The position numbers and the translations under genes are program-made. DNA of 64,000 nt from Engraulis encrasicolus (Eukaryota > Chordata > Actinopteri > Clupeiformes > Engraulidae): positions 43,235,547-43,299,546 of the forward strand of contig NC_085868.1 of the NCBI RefSeq assembly GCF_034702125.1. The letters run 5' to 3'. Shown one piece after another: positions 25,725 to 39,334 of the stretch (positions are counted from its first letter, which is position 1; the number at the start of each line of letters is the position of its first letter). Under the pieces are notes generated by a model. It saw only the letters and a program-made list of their open reading frames with translations, did no database searches and was not told where the DNA came from.

Positions 25725-25889
<165 letters not shown>

Positions 25890-26219
25890 GTTGCTTGTGT
25901 CGGTGATGTATTACAATGCACTATGAGAATCCAACTCTCTCCCCATATCTTTAAATGTACTCTGCGATTCAATCAATAGGCAGAGTGTTTCATCCTTTAC
26001 CAGCAAGATGTTTCACTGCTGTCACACACGCTTGACAGGAAACGGATGGATTATGGGGGTTTCACAACAGAGGAGGCCCTGGACCATGCTACAGAGCAAT
26101 ACAGGAGAGTTAAGTGCTGTGTGCAGTGCAGAATGGAATTGACAGCCTACTTACAAAAGATGTTTTCAGCCCTTTGAAATTGTTTTGTGTGGGAGGTCAC
26201 ACAATGCTTGAGCATGCAC

Positions 26220-26249
26220 GCACGGACGGACGCACGCATACACGCACGC

Positions 26250-26336
<87 letters not shown>
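26220..26336 (+). repeat. CG-containing leader and (CA)n microsatellite
   Basis: CGCACGGACGGACGCACG-type degenerate units run into a pure CA run at about 26254-26336. Confidence 0.97.

Positions 26337-28931
<2,595 letters not shown>

Positions 28932-29006
<75 letters not shown>
28932..29006 (+). repeat. (CG)n(CA)n microsatellite
   Basis: A short CG run passes into CA repeats with two AAACA interruptions. Confidence 0.97.
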
Positions 29007-29008
<2 letters not shown>

Positions 29009-29166
29009 GTCGCTGACAGCTTTGGCTGGGCCCAGGATGAATTCATGTGAAAGTGCCCCAAATTCAGTACAAACAATGTACCGGTACTGATGACCCAATT
29101 CTGCCCCCCCTGTCTCCCTGCGCCCGGGACAAGTGACCCCTTTGCCCCCCCGCCCTGTCAGCTTCC
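29007..29166 (+). repeat. hAT-like repeat family H4, copy 1
   Basis: CGCTGACAGCTTTGGCTGGG, TACAA.AATGTA, GACCCAATTCTG, CTCCCTG.GCCCGGGACAA, GACCCCTTTG.CCCCCC match 62760-62902 in direct orientation. Both are bounded by GGG(T/C) at the left and a CTTTCC/CTTCC end. The wording is that of decayed fish hAT elements. Confidence 0.65.
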
Positions 29167-29167
29167 C

Positions 29168-29282
<115 letters not shown>

Positions 29283-29499
29283 TTGCAGGGGAAAAAGAGA
29301 TGGAGAGAGGCGGATGTGCAAAGGGGATAGCTAATTAGGGATCACTGAGAGTTTGTAGTGGAGAGTGGCAATGATGAGAGCACTTGTCAGAGAGCTCCCA
29401 TGACGTACTTAGTGTAGACCATCCTCAGCCTCTGAATGAAGAAGAATCAAGGAAGGAAGTGAAATAATCATTTTACAGCAGTATGTATGTTGTGTACAA

Positions 29500-29828
29500 C
29501 AGTGTTTCTCAACTGGTGGGTCGCGACCCAAAAGTGGGTCGCGGAGGGGTCATGGGTGGGTCGCGGAGTCGTGGTGTAAAAAAAAATCGTAATTCATTGA
29601 TTCGCTAAAAAAAAAAAAAAAAAATCCAACTTTTCCTGCACCAATTTGCAACTTTTATGGTGATAGGCGATTGAACTTGTGTCATCTGTCGTCATAGATA
29701 AAATCAGAATGCTTATGCGAGATAGTAGCATGCAACCAGTCATTCAAGTGTCGCTAAAAAAAATGGGTTGTGACAGAATGAGAGTGGAAAATGGTGGGTC
29801 CCAAGACTGTTCCAGTTGAGAACCACTG
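29500..29828 (+). mobile_element. hAT-type MITE family H1, copy 2
   Basis: 329-bp element with ends CAGTGTTTCTCAACTGG and CCAGTTGAGAACCACTG and the repeated word GGGTCGCG near the left end. Flanks GTGTACAA and ATGTACAT agree at 6 of 8 positions and both fit the hAT pattern nTnnnnAn, so they are a decayed 8-bp duplication. It is the inverse of the copy at 14675-14964. No coding sequence. Confidence 0.87.
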
Positions 29829-32137
29829 ATGTACATACAGTATGCCAACCTTACTGAAATTTACACCATAATTCATTGACCAAGATTGAGTACACAGAAT
29901 ATTCATCTGACTCTTTAATAGACCAAATGACAAAACTCATCCAAGCACATACGTAGGTTGGTGGCTTGTGGGTCTATCCAGTAAAAATGGGGTATCGAAA
30001 TTCCAGAATGAACTTGTATAACACCAGAGAGAGTATATTGACAACATTTTGGAGAGTCAAATCACTCTGACAGTGGAGTCAAAAGTCTAAAGTAATTGCA
30101 ACTCGGCAGAGAGATGATTTATTCACATGGCAGTATTGATATTCACAAATGACTAGAGTAGTACTAATACTACAATTGACGGATATAATGGTACATTGAC
30201 CAGAGAATAGTAGGGCCTACTATTTGCTATTTTTGATTGGGACAAAATGTTATCTAGTAGTTAGGAAATAGATCTCACTGAGTTTTTTTCTTGTTGTTTT
30301 CTTTTTATTTTAACATTGCAGGGACTCACATGACAGATGTTTCGGCTGCACAGAGCCTTTTTCAGTGTGACACAGCACCAGCAAGACGGAAGAGCGCGGT
30401 GTGTGGAAAATAACCTTGTGACAAAATGTTATCTGAAATTAAGTTCATTTAAATTCTTGAAGAGTTATATTGACAAACGTCTTGACGTTTTTTTTACTGT
30501 GTATAGTTGCCACCATATACTGTATGTCGCTCTGATTGCATCAGATGGAGACCTACACCAAAAATACTGAATCAAACCAAGATAACGCAAAACACGCCCA
30601 CTCAATGCAAAAGCCTGTGTTCAAGTTGGGTCTCCTAAGGGGGCGTTGTCCCCTACTTCTTATTCTCTTTTTGAGGTGTTTGCGCAAGACGTGCGCTACT
30701 GCCATCTACAGCGCTACGATGACTTCATTGATTCTCAACCTCAGGACTCCGATGGTTTCCTAACCGAAGGTCTCCTAAAGGGGCGTTCACCCGACATAAA
30801 GTGGATACCGGAAAAGAAACAAAATGACGCTTCTTGTTAGATCCAACTTCTTTGCCTACACCCCCCTAACACTTTGGAGCTCTGGTGGATGTCAAGTCAG
30901 AAGAATGAATGAAGGGGTGGCAGCTCTCGGACACATTTCATAGGCTAGAGCCACGCATGATTCATCCTCTGGCTGTATCGCAGGACAGTGCCTTGAGGTG
31001 ATTAATGAGGGAGGTTACCATCATTGAGGAATTAACTAAATCTTCAATCTCCAAGAAGATGGCTGCCAACCGTAATACAGAATTTGCTGCAGGATGTTGT
31101 ACGTTAAAATAATAGCCACGGCACTGGCACTGTACTGCAATATGTGAGCTGTGAATTATGGTAGATTGCCAATTAATGCTAAGATAAAGGCAAGGATTTA
31201 ATAAGCAGAGCTTGTGTTTGGTAATTTGTGTGTTAACAAAAGCTGTTGACAAAAGTCAATGAGGCTGACCCAAGAGCCAACGGAATGCAAAGCTAGGCAA
31301 AAGAAAAAACTGTTCCGTTTAGTCAATGCCAGACCTTGGGGGAATTTGTGTAAGAGGATCTGGCTAAATTAAACACATGTTGAGCACCAATTGCTATCAA
31401 CATATTTTTAAAATTCCATCTTCTGATAAGTCCTTGGCATATAAAGAATGCTTAATGAACACATTGCCTTTAGCCAACCCTGGTGGGACATACCTGCGAA
31501 TTAATTAGCATGGAAGGCATATTCCAGTGCAAGTGTGCAAAATGCATCCAGGGAAATGAATGGGACTCTAAGTCTCACCTCAATTATTCATGTGTTTGTT
31601 TAGATAATCTGCCAGATTTGCAAGCACTTTGCAGCCAGCAAGTTAAATGCTGACACTTCTGCTGAATAATTTGTCACGATTAGTCCATGTCTTGTGTTAT
31701 GCCTCGTTTTATGTGCCAACTTTTAACCAACATGTTTGGCTACCTCTCCTGATTTCCCTTCATGTAATCTGTTGCATTTTGTCTGTGCACTGGATGGGTG
31801 CCAAAGGTCGGCCACCTGGCCAGTTGCCTATTAGAAAACGCAACTCCTTGCCTTGGGTAATACTCGTCTTTGGAACATGCATGGCTAATCTTGTACAACA
31901 CATCTGTGCTTTCCGTTAAAAATCTTCGAGACATGTGTGTCAGTGCCCAGGAACACTGCCAATCAGCAAAAATCAATATATGATAATAACAGGGGAAGAA
32001 AGAGTAAACATATGCAAGGACAAAAATTCCATATAATTTAGCCATCACAACTCATTTTCATGATTGTTTTTTTATCTGTCTGTGTTTACTGTAGCTCTAA
32101 ATGTTTTAATTGTGGGCCTGTTAATGCTGTGTAAATA
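29829..32137. other. No gene; unassigned with one ribozyme-like motif
   Basis: GGTCTCCTAAGGGGGCGTT at about 30629 recurs with one change at about 30770 (GGTCTCCTAAAGGGGCGTT). 31485-31680 is single-copy AT-rich sequence with GCGAATTAATTAGCATGG, a possible conserved non-coding block. No frame looks like protein. Confidence 0.4.
30340..30365 (-). ncRNA. Hammerhead-like core motif 1
   Basis: Minus strand: CTGAAAA, a 15-base segment with complementary GGC and GCC, then GAAAC. A short helix ACAU/AUGU can follow, but the base after it is G, which would not be cleaved in a hammerhead. An A-rich, AATAAAA-containing tail follows. Such cores occur in Penelope-like retroelements; this copy is probably inactive. 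Confidence 0.35.
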
Positions 32138-32215
32138 CCATCAGTAGCCTCTTAGTGCAGATGGAGTCGCTGGCGGGCCTATTCACTATTTGCTGAAAAT
32201 ACTCAACTACATCAT
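32138..32215 (-). repeat. Interspersed repeat, inverse of 12878-12949
   Basis: AGTAGCCTCTTAG, GTGCAGAT, GTCGCTGGC, CTATTCACTATT and GCTGAAAATACTCAAC match the inverse of the 12.9-kb copy. Confidence 0.75.
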
Positions 32216-32453
32216 AGCAACATTGGTATGACATTACAGAGAGCATTAAGTAGCAGAAGACTTAGCCATTACAATTTTGATGACAATAAGGTTATACCAT
32301 ATAGGCTCTGCGCTAAGGGGATAAAGACACTTAGGGGATAAAGGCCAAACAATATTGTCACTTATCATTGCAAGTTAGTTAGATTGACTGAGAATGACTT
32401 GAGCTCTCATTAATTAGAACTCACAAAAAAGTGCTCTCTGTCCGTGGAAGATT

Positions 32454-32456
<3 letters not shown>

Positions 32457-32514
<58 letters not shown>
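32457..32514 (+). repeat. (GA)n microsatellite
   Basis: GA run of about 58 bases with one AAAG interruption near the end. Confidence 0.97.
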
Positions 32515-34587
32515 CAGACAAGGTAATCCATTTCCACACACCATCAATGAAGTGTTCTCTTTTAGTATTTGCATTTGCATAAGCAAATTCTCAATCCAAT
32601 CCATGTAGTCAAATCATGCCAGATTAGATGTTGCGATGGTGCTGCATGTTTCTGTGTGTGTGAGGGAGAAGGGGGTGGAGTGATGGGATGTCTGTTGACA
32701 GTAATGTGGTTTTGATCTGTAAGAACTGCCCACGCAAATGGTTTTCAGCCGGTTTGACATTGGCGCAAATTGTTCCATCGAGGGGACTTCCTACTGTACG
32801 TGATAGGACTGTGTCAGCACTATTCCCTTCACCCACTTTGCAAATGTCCATAAAAATCTCTGACGACGCATGACTTCTCATTCCAGCTTTATCTAACCAC
32901 TGCCTTCCTTTTGTTTTCCCCCCAGCATTTGCACTCTCATACTATTTAAACACATGCAGGACTTACGGTACAGAAGCCCCTTCTCTGTTTCACTGCAAAG
33001 ATGGGGGTTTGTGGCGACCTTCTGCCATGTGAATCATGTAACTGCTGAATTTCACAGCATGATATGCCTATCAGCCAGGTGTGGCCACCTTCCAAGGGTG
33101 TTTACTGACCTCATGAAAGGACGTCTTTTGTCAGGTTTTGCCCTGAATATTCCATAACTATAGCACATCATTTTTTAATGCTCAGCAAAGCATTACATTT
33201 GAAAAAAATAAAGCATTTATTTGAGAAGCTGTTTACACATATTTGGATATTTTTGAAAACATTGTTTTTTGCATCTTGTTTACACGTACAATGTAAAATA
33301 AATTTTACAATGCACTCCAAATGCATGTCCAAACTGTGATGTTAAATATATCCCATTTCATGTTCCACCAAACACAGGAGAGAAATAGGTTTTAGAAGAA
33401 GGGTCAATGTGCTGCATTGTTGAGAAAAATCAAATGGTGTAAAATAAAAGCTGAACAGAGGAATGCACACATAAAGGATCATTTCATTTCAAACACAGCT
33501 TTTGCTGAAAAGACTGAAAAGCCTGTTTAGCATTCCAATGCCGAGGCAAATTCTGTAAAGCGTAAGCCATGTAGTGAAGTACATTGGGACATGTTTTTGC
33601 TTAGCTGGATGCAAACAATGAGGTCAGTGAAATATGCCTGATTTACCAAACTAATGTGATTAGCCAGAAGAGAGAGACTGTGCTCCAGCAGGCCATGACG
33701 TGGAGACTGGGGTTTAACTTGGGATCAGTGTTGGGTGGGGAGTTTGATGCCTCTTTCCCTATTTTCTCCTTTCTATACAAGTCTGAAGGGGAAGGGGCTG
33801 GGTGGTCTTGTGTATTTCTTTGTCAGACACAAAGACAAATCAACAAAACAGGACAGTAATTTCTGAATTGTGATAGATGGGCCTGTCACTACTATTTTGG
33901 TTTCAGACTAATTTATAGAATTCATAGTAAGGATTCTGCATTTTTTGAGAAGGGATTAAAAGATGAGTAACATTATTGTTGTGCACAGAGCTCAGATGCT
34001 GGATTCTTTCAAGGGCGTTATACATGGGTGGTCATATTAATACAGTGTATGGCCAGGGTTCCTGTTAAGAAGCGTGCCTCTGATTGTAACATAGGCTACA
34101 GTATAATGTTGTTACTTCCATTAAAACAACAAATAGGAGTTTTTGAAAGGGAACAAAATAAAACTGTATAAGTGAAGCAAAGTAGGTTAGCCACCAGATC
34201 CCTGAAGTGGCAGATGCAGCAGTGGCACTGTGCGTCTCAGCATGGCCAAGATGAATGCTGTGAATTCATTCACTGTCCTATAATGCTACAGTTAAATCTA
34301 CCCATGGGCACCCAGTGGCCTAAAAACAAGTACATCTCTGAGACAGGGAAGATATTTGTAAGGTGAAAGCAGTTCTTTCAATCGCTTCACTCCACTCCAC
34401 GTAAGGCTGAAATGAAAATGATGAGGGCCCATACCTGGTTTGCGGCATTGGTGTTGTACGTATATTGAGGAAGGCCGTGGGCAAAGGGAACAATGAACCC
34501 ATGACATGCCATGTTGTGCCAATGCCAGTCTATTGTGCCATGGCAGGGCTGACTATTAGGGCAGATGTGTATTTGACACATCTTGTA
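32515..34587. other. No gene recognised
   Basis: Mostly unique AT-rich sequence. Frames around 32624-32881 and 33656-33859 have no domain-like features. No inverted or direct repeat pair was found. Confidence 0.35.
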
Positions 34588-34910
34588 GGCAGTCATGGGT
34601 GAGCGGTTAGGGCGTCAGACTTGCATCCCAGAGGTTGCCGGTTCGACTCCCGACCCGCCAGGTTGGTGGGGGGAGTAATCAACCAGTGCTCTCCCCCATC
34701 CTCCTCCATGACTGAGGTACCCTGAGCATGGTACCGTCCCACCGCACTGCTCCCCTGAGCCACTGAGGGCTGCCCCCTTGCACGGGTGAGGCATAAATGC
34801 AATTTTGTTGTGTGCAGTGTGCAGTGTTCACTTGTGTGCTGTGGAGTGCTGTGTCACAATGACAATGGGAATTGGAGTTTCCCAATGGGCTTTCACTTTC
34901 ACTTTCACTA
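34588..34910 (+). mobile_element. tRNA-derived SINE, family S1
   Basis: The head is tRNA-like: an A-box-like TGGGTGAGCGGTTAGGGC near 34596 and a perfect B box GGTTCGACTCC at 34640-34650, together an internal RNA polymerase III promoter. The body contains CCCCCATCCTCCTCCATGAC and CACCGCACTGCTCCC, which recur as degenerate pieces elsewhere in the window. It ends in TTTCAC repeats at 34890-34909. Such a SINE has no protein and relies on a partner LINE. A 69-residue minus frame across it is a shadow. Confidence 0.8.
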
Positions 34911-36666
34911 TTGATGAAACCGGTTCTGATCTGCCAATGATACTCATTGGCTGATGGTTGAGGTATATTGTATATGATCTACAGTGAGAAAAACCTAGAA
35001 TAGCCTATCTATCCTGGAGAGAGAGTACATAAAGTTCCATCGATAGCCCATAGAAAGTAGGGCTCAAAAGTCATTTTTCAACAATGTACCACAGCCATGA
35101 CATAGCCTCAGACATGGGCAGACTGGTGATGATCCAATGCTGTGTTTCTGTCAGAGACAGCAGTCATGGCCTTAGCTGAATGACAACTGATGACTTGAAG
35201 GTGAAGACAGCCTGAGTAGAGCCTTGCCTGCCACCACCTCGCCTGCCACCACAGACAGACAGCCAGACAGTCAGACGTCAGGATGAGCTCCGGTGGACAA
35301 TCCTGAAAAACATTCAAGAAATACTTTGAGGCAATACATAGAAAGTAGTTTTGTGTTCATTTTGGCCTTCCTATAGTGTGGTAACCTGGCACAAGTTAAG
35401 TGCTGCCATGGCAAACAGTATGTGTTGTCTTACTGTAAGGACCTTGAACCCTTATGAATCCTGAGGAACTGAGTGGACCAATGATAAATTATTTTAAGAC
35501 TGAATGAGGTGGTCAAGGAAGACATGGTCCAGTAAGACACCAAATTCACATGTTACAGAAATAGTATAAAATGTTAACAACTTCAAAATGATCTATACCG
35601 ACATTTCAATGCACGCATTGGGTATTTCATCAGTTACTTCCAACCGATGTTTTTAATAATAGCCTATATGAGCATGTGTACCGCAAAATTTGCGGTAGTC
35701 TATTACCGTATGCACAGTTTGATAGACCACCCAAGGAAAGTGGGTGTTCTTGCAACATTTGCGGTAGGCAGCCTATTATGTGTAGTTTGATGGAGGCGGC
35801 TCAATGACTGCAAGTGTTTGCCACATAGACAATGAAGCTGTCAACAACCATGGAGGTGTATGGTGGTTTCTGATAAGATGGAAAAAGGTAGGTGGTGATG
35901 ATTGATTAAGTAGTGTTATTGTATTCACTGTGACGTTCATCTTTTGCCTACCTGGACAATGTGTTGTTTGTTTCTATTGTGTTCCTTCTGTCTTCCTTTT
36001 CATTGTTGGAAAAAAAAGTAAGCAAAAAACTAAGAAGATTAAAAAGAAAAAGAGAAATCAGTCCCAAGTAACAAACGGTTATCAATCCCCATTCCCTCAC
36101 TGCCTGTTAATGTAGTGGATTTGCCTGGTAGACATGTCTACCACCTGGCCAGAATCAATACCATATTTGCTTACAAATCAAACTTTAAGTGTATATCTCA
36201 GGTTATTTTTTATTCAAAATAATGGAATTCCTGTGATAGTTCTACCACTTCAACTATTATCCATCGTTTTTTTATGCAACAGGGCATCAGAAAATGAAAT
36301 ATAATGGGGGAAAGTGTGTATTTTCAGTTAGGCCTACATTGTTTGGAAGGCCTAGGCTACATTTGCGCCACGCAACGTGGATTATTGAAAATGAAGACTT
36401 GATTTCTTTTATATGGATATTTTCGTTTGGTATAATTACGAGAAGTGCAAAGAACTGATTTTTGTGGGTGACCTTTGTTGAAGTTGCATGTAATAGAACA
36501 GTAAAGGGAAACTGAAAATAGGCCATGTCACTTTTTACAATAGTGGCATTGTTCCTCGGGTGCTATACTACTTTACTGTTTTGCACCTAGGAAAAGTTTG
36601 ACACCATGCCGCTCACAGTGACCACATTATTACTCATTATGTCGGCAAAGGGAATAGACTACAACA
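34911..36666. other. No gene; unassigned with one ribozyme-like motif
   Basis: TTGCGGTAG occurs at about 35690 and 35760 with TAGTTTGATGGA/CAGTTTGATAGA nearby, an old local duplication. The Lys-rich frame near 36010-36050 comes from an A-rich stretch. Confidence 0.35.
35604..35633 (-). ncRNA. Hammerhead-like core motif 2
   Basis: Minus strand: the consensus CTGATGA, then AATACCCAATGCGTGCATT whose ends AAT and ATT can pair, then GAAA. This is the most complete core of the four in the window. The following AU...AU could form a very short helix III, as described for Penelope-like elements. Pairing for helix I was not found. Confidence 0.4.
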
Positions 36667-36879
36667 CACTGTAAAACCTTATAAGTTGAGTTTACTTACA
36701 AAAACCCAGAAAAGTGGTTGCCCTAGAAAAACTAAGTAATTATGAATGATTAAACTTACAATCTTTTGTGACCTCAACTGTTGTATATACTCATTATATG
36801 TAAAAGTTTAAGTTAAATGTACTTAAGTCAGTTAAGTTTACTGTGGTCACACCACAGTTAGTTACTGTCACCCTACCCA

Positions 36880-37680
36880 CACTACCATGATCCCGCCCCT
36901 CCATTCATCACCACAAAAGAGGTAGCTATCATGTTATTGTGGCACCTCCCATTCCTCACCATGACTGAGACAACTGTGGCATGGAACCAGTCCATCACAC
37001 TGCTCTCTTGTATTAATAGACCAAACTATCCATAACCACTGAGAAATTCAAATTTCTGCAGTATGTGCAATATTATTACCATTTAATTATTGTAATCTCC
37101 TGGATGATAGTACATTAACCAGTGTGCATTGAATACTCTAGTTGATCATAATTAGACAATCCTGAAATGTCAAGTAAGCAACACACCAAAAAGGATACCT
37201 GCTACCACAATACTCACTACCAACTAAATACCTAGCCAGCCAACAAACCAGTCCACCAGCCAACCAAAAGAGTCAGTTGTCAGCTAGCCAGCCAAAGAGC
37301 CGGCTAACCAACTAACACTCAGTTAGTCAGCCAACTAACCAACAAACAAGTCAGTTGTATGGCTAGCCAGCTAACAAACCAGCCATACAGTCAACCAAAA
37401 GAGTCAGTTAGCCAGCCAACCAGCTGGCCAACAAACAGTCAGTCAGTCGGTCAGTTAGCTCACTAACCAACAAGCCGGACAGAGAGCCAGCGAACCAGTC
37501 ATTTAGGCAAGCAACTCAAGCATTGTGACAGTCTGAGTTTTTATAGAGGTGAAAGTTAACCATGTGACCAGAGTAATCAGGCATGTGGCAGCTGCAGGTA
37601 GTAATTCAATGAACTTGTAACAGTCCTATGTACTCAAGTGAGGGCAGGTACTAATTGACAGGTTGATTGGGCACTACCAT
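36880..37680 (-). mobile_element. Repeat family with TATA box, copy C, with VNTR
   Basis: Contains the CCTCCCATTCCTCACCATGA and GGCATGGAACCAG module near 36950, then about 290 bp of degenerate GCCAGCCAACCA/GTCAGTTAG tandem words (about 37210-37500), then GCAAGCAACTCAAGCATTG, a degenerate TTTTTATAGAGGTGAAA (TATA box position), CATGTGACCAGAGTAAT and GACAGGTTGATTGGG. The order matches copy B. The expanded tandem part is specific to this copy. Confidence 0.6.
37205..37500 (+). repeat. Degenerate CCAACCAG/GTCAGTTAG tandem array
   Basis: Irregular units of about 8-20 bp made of AGCCAGCCAAC, CAACCA and AGTCAGTTAG words, too diverged for an exact period. Lies inside repeat copy C. Confidence 0.75.
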
Positions 37681-38831
37681 TGTTCCTGGTTGATGGTAGG
37701 CAATGTCAATTATGTCATGCAGCATTTGACTTTCAATTGTGCAATGGCACTTCACAAGATAGCCTAATTTTACTAGGTGGCAATATTCTGATTTAAAATT
37801 GGATGCTGCAGCGTGGCCATATTGTCAGTTGAAATTTGAAACGATCTGTTAACATGAAACACACTGCAGGAATACATTCAACTGCCCACATCTGGGTAGA
37901 GGCCAGTTGGTGCAGCCTGAAGAAAAAGAGGCGGGGTCATAACCAAAACTTATGAATTTAATCCATTCAACTAAAACATATTCATCTGAACAACTATTTC
38001 CTCAAATAAGTTGTCAATACTCAGTATTCTTCAGAAATGCCATCAAACTTCTATTTTTTAGTGCATTTTAATTAGTCTTGGTAAGTACATTTGATGTCTG
38101 GGTTTACAGTGCAGTAGGCCTAGGCTACCCTATTGTAGGCTATATTTTGGTCTTTTTTTTAGGCTAGCCTACGTATCCCCTAATGAAATGGTAACTTGCC
38201 TGCCGCGATTTCAGCACCATGGACAGTCACTCCACAGTCGGGCGAATAGCACCACATTTTTACAAAGATAATTTCAAGAGACCCGTTTGTACTGTTTTTG
38301 TAGGCCTAATTGAGGTAGCCTATTGCTGAAAAGTAAAGAAAAGAAAAGTTGCCTACTGAAAAGTAATGAAAAAATATGAAGGGACTAGTCAAAAAAGAAG
38401 CACATGTCGCTTATTATAGGCCCAAGCAGAATTTGCAACCCTGCATGAATAGCATTTCTGCTAAAACTAGTTGGCCTAAATCATTTGGAAGTTGTTACAA
38501 TGCCCTGTATGAGAAAAGCCGCCCGAGTTACCGGTAGTTGCGATTTCTATTATAGGCCTAAGGCAGGCCACGGCCGTTATATCATTAGTGATCGTCACCT
38601 CGCCTATGTAAAATATCAGGCAAATAACATTAGAACGTTCACCCATGGACTCGCCTGACGCAGTCGCCAGGTTACGGTAGAAACCCACATTTGCCACAAC
38701 AAGCAACAAAAATGGTTGTTTAACATCGTTTTTGGAGGGACTATATGTGTGGATCATTTATTGAATACAGTGTGTACACATTGATCCAAAGTAGTGGTTA
38801 ACTTGCGATATACACTTTAAAAAACCTAGTC

Positions 38832-39021
38832 GGGGGGCGCTGTGGCGCAGCGCGCTAAGCCCCCCACATTTGGGCTTGCATGCCTACCCACGGGGACCCC
38901 GGTTCGAGTCCGGCCGGGGTCATTTCCCGATCCTCTCTTTGTCCCATTCACTTCCTGTCACCATCTTCGACTGTCCTGTCAAATAAAGGCATACAAGCCC
39001 CTAAAAAAAAACATTAAAAAA
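38832..39021 (+). mobile_element. tRNA-derived SINE, family S2, intact with TSD
   Basis: Flanked by an exact 13-bp duplication AAAAAACCTAGTC at 38819-38831 and 39022-39034. The head has an A box within TGTGGCGCAGCGCGCTAAGC (38841-38860) and a B box GGTTCGAGTCC (38901-38911). The tail region is CCTGTCAAATAAAGGCA followed by an A-rich end with CATT interruptions. The perfect duplication and full length indicate a recent insertion. Confidence 0.93.
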
Positions 39022-39334
39022 AAAAAACCTAGTCAACCTCCCTGGCATTCACTTTTATTCCTTCTTGCTGGATTGTTTTCATTAGTTTATGTGATCTACT
39101 TAGTACCTCCCATTTCCTCCCACCATCCTCTTCCTTCCCTTTTATGGCAAGGTAGGCTACTCACAACAAAGGTATCTCTAATATGCACCCGTCAGGTGGA
39201 AAACAGCTATTTTTTACTGCCAATCCTGAAGCCTGTTGCAAAGGAACCTTTTCAAAGGGGCAGGGATACGAGGAAAACATCATCAATAACTGTCTTGTAA
39301 TAATGGGCCCAATCACCTAGGGCTGCTCTACTTA

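Larger units (their letters stand above)
36667..38111. mobile_element. Possible DNA element, ends CACTGTAAA/TTTACAGTG
   Basis: CACTGTAAAACC at 36667 and GGGTTTACAGTG ending at 38111 are inverse for about 9-12 bp. The span would enclose repeat copy C. No clear target duplication was found, and short CACTGTAAA ends are common in fish, so this pairing may be coincidental. Confidence 0.25.

Noticed and set aside
34588..34660. Functional tRNA genes at the SINE heads
   Set aside because: A and B boxes are present, but the cloverleaf is degenerate and SINE bodies and tails follow directly; the same holds at 38832 and 42977.
37205..37500. CRISPR array
   Set aside because: The tandem words have no constant repeat/spacer structure, and the window is eukaryotic.
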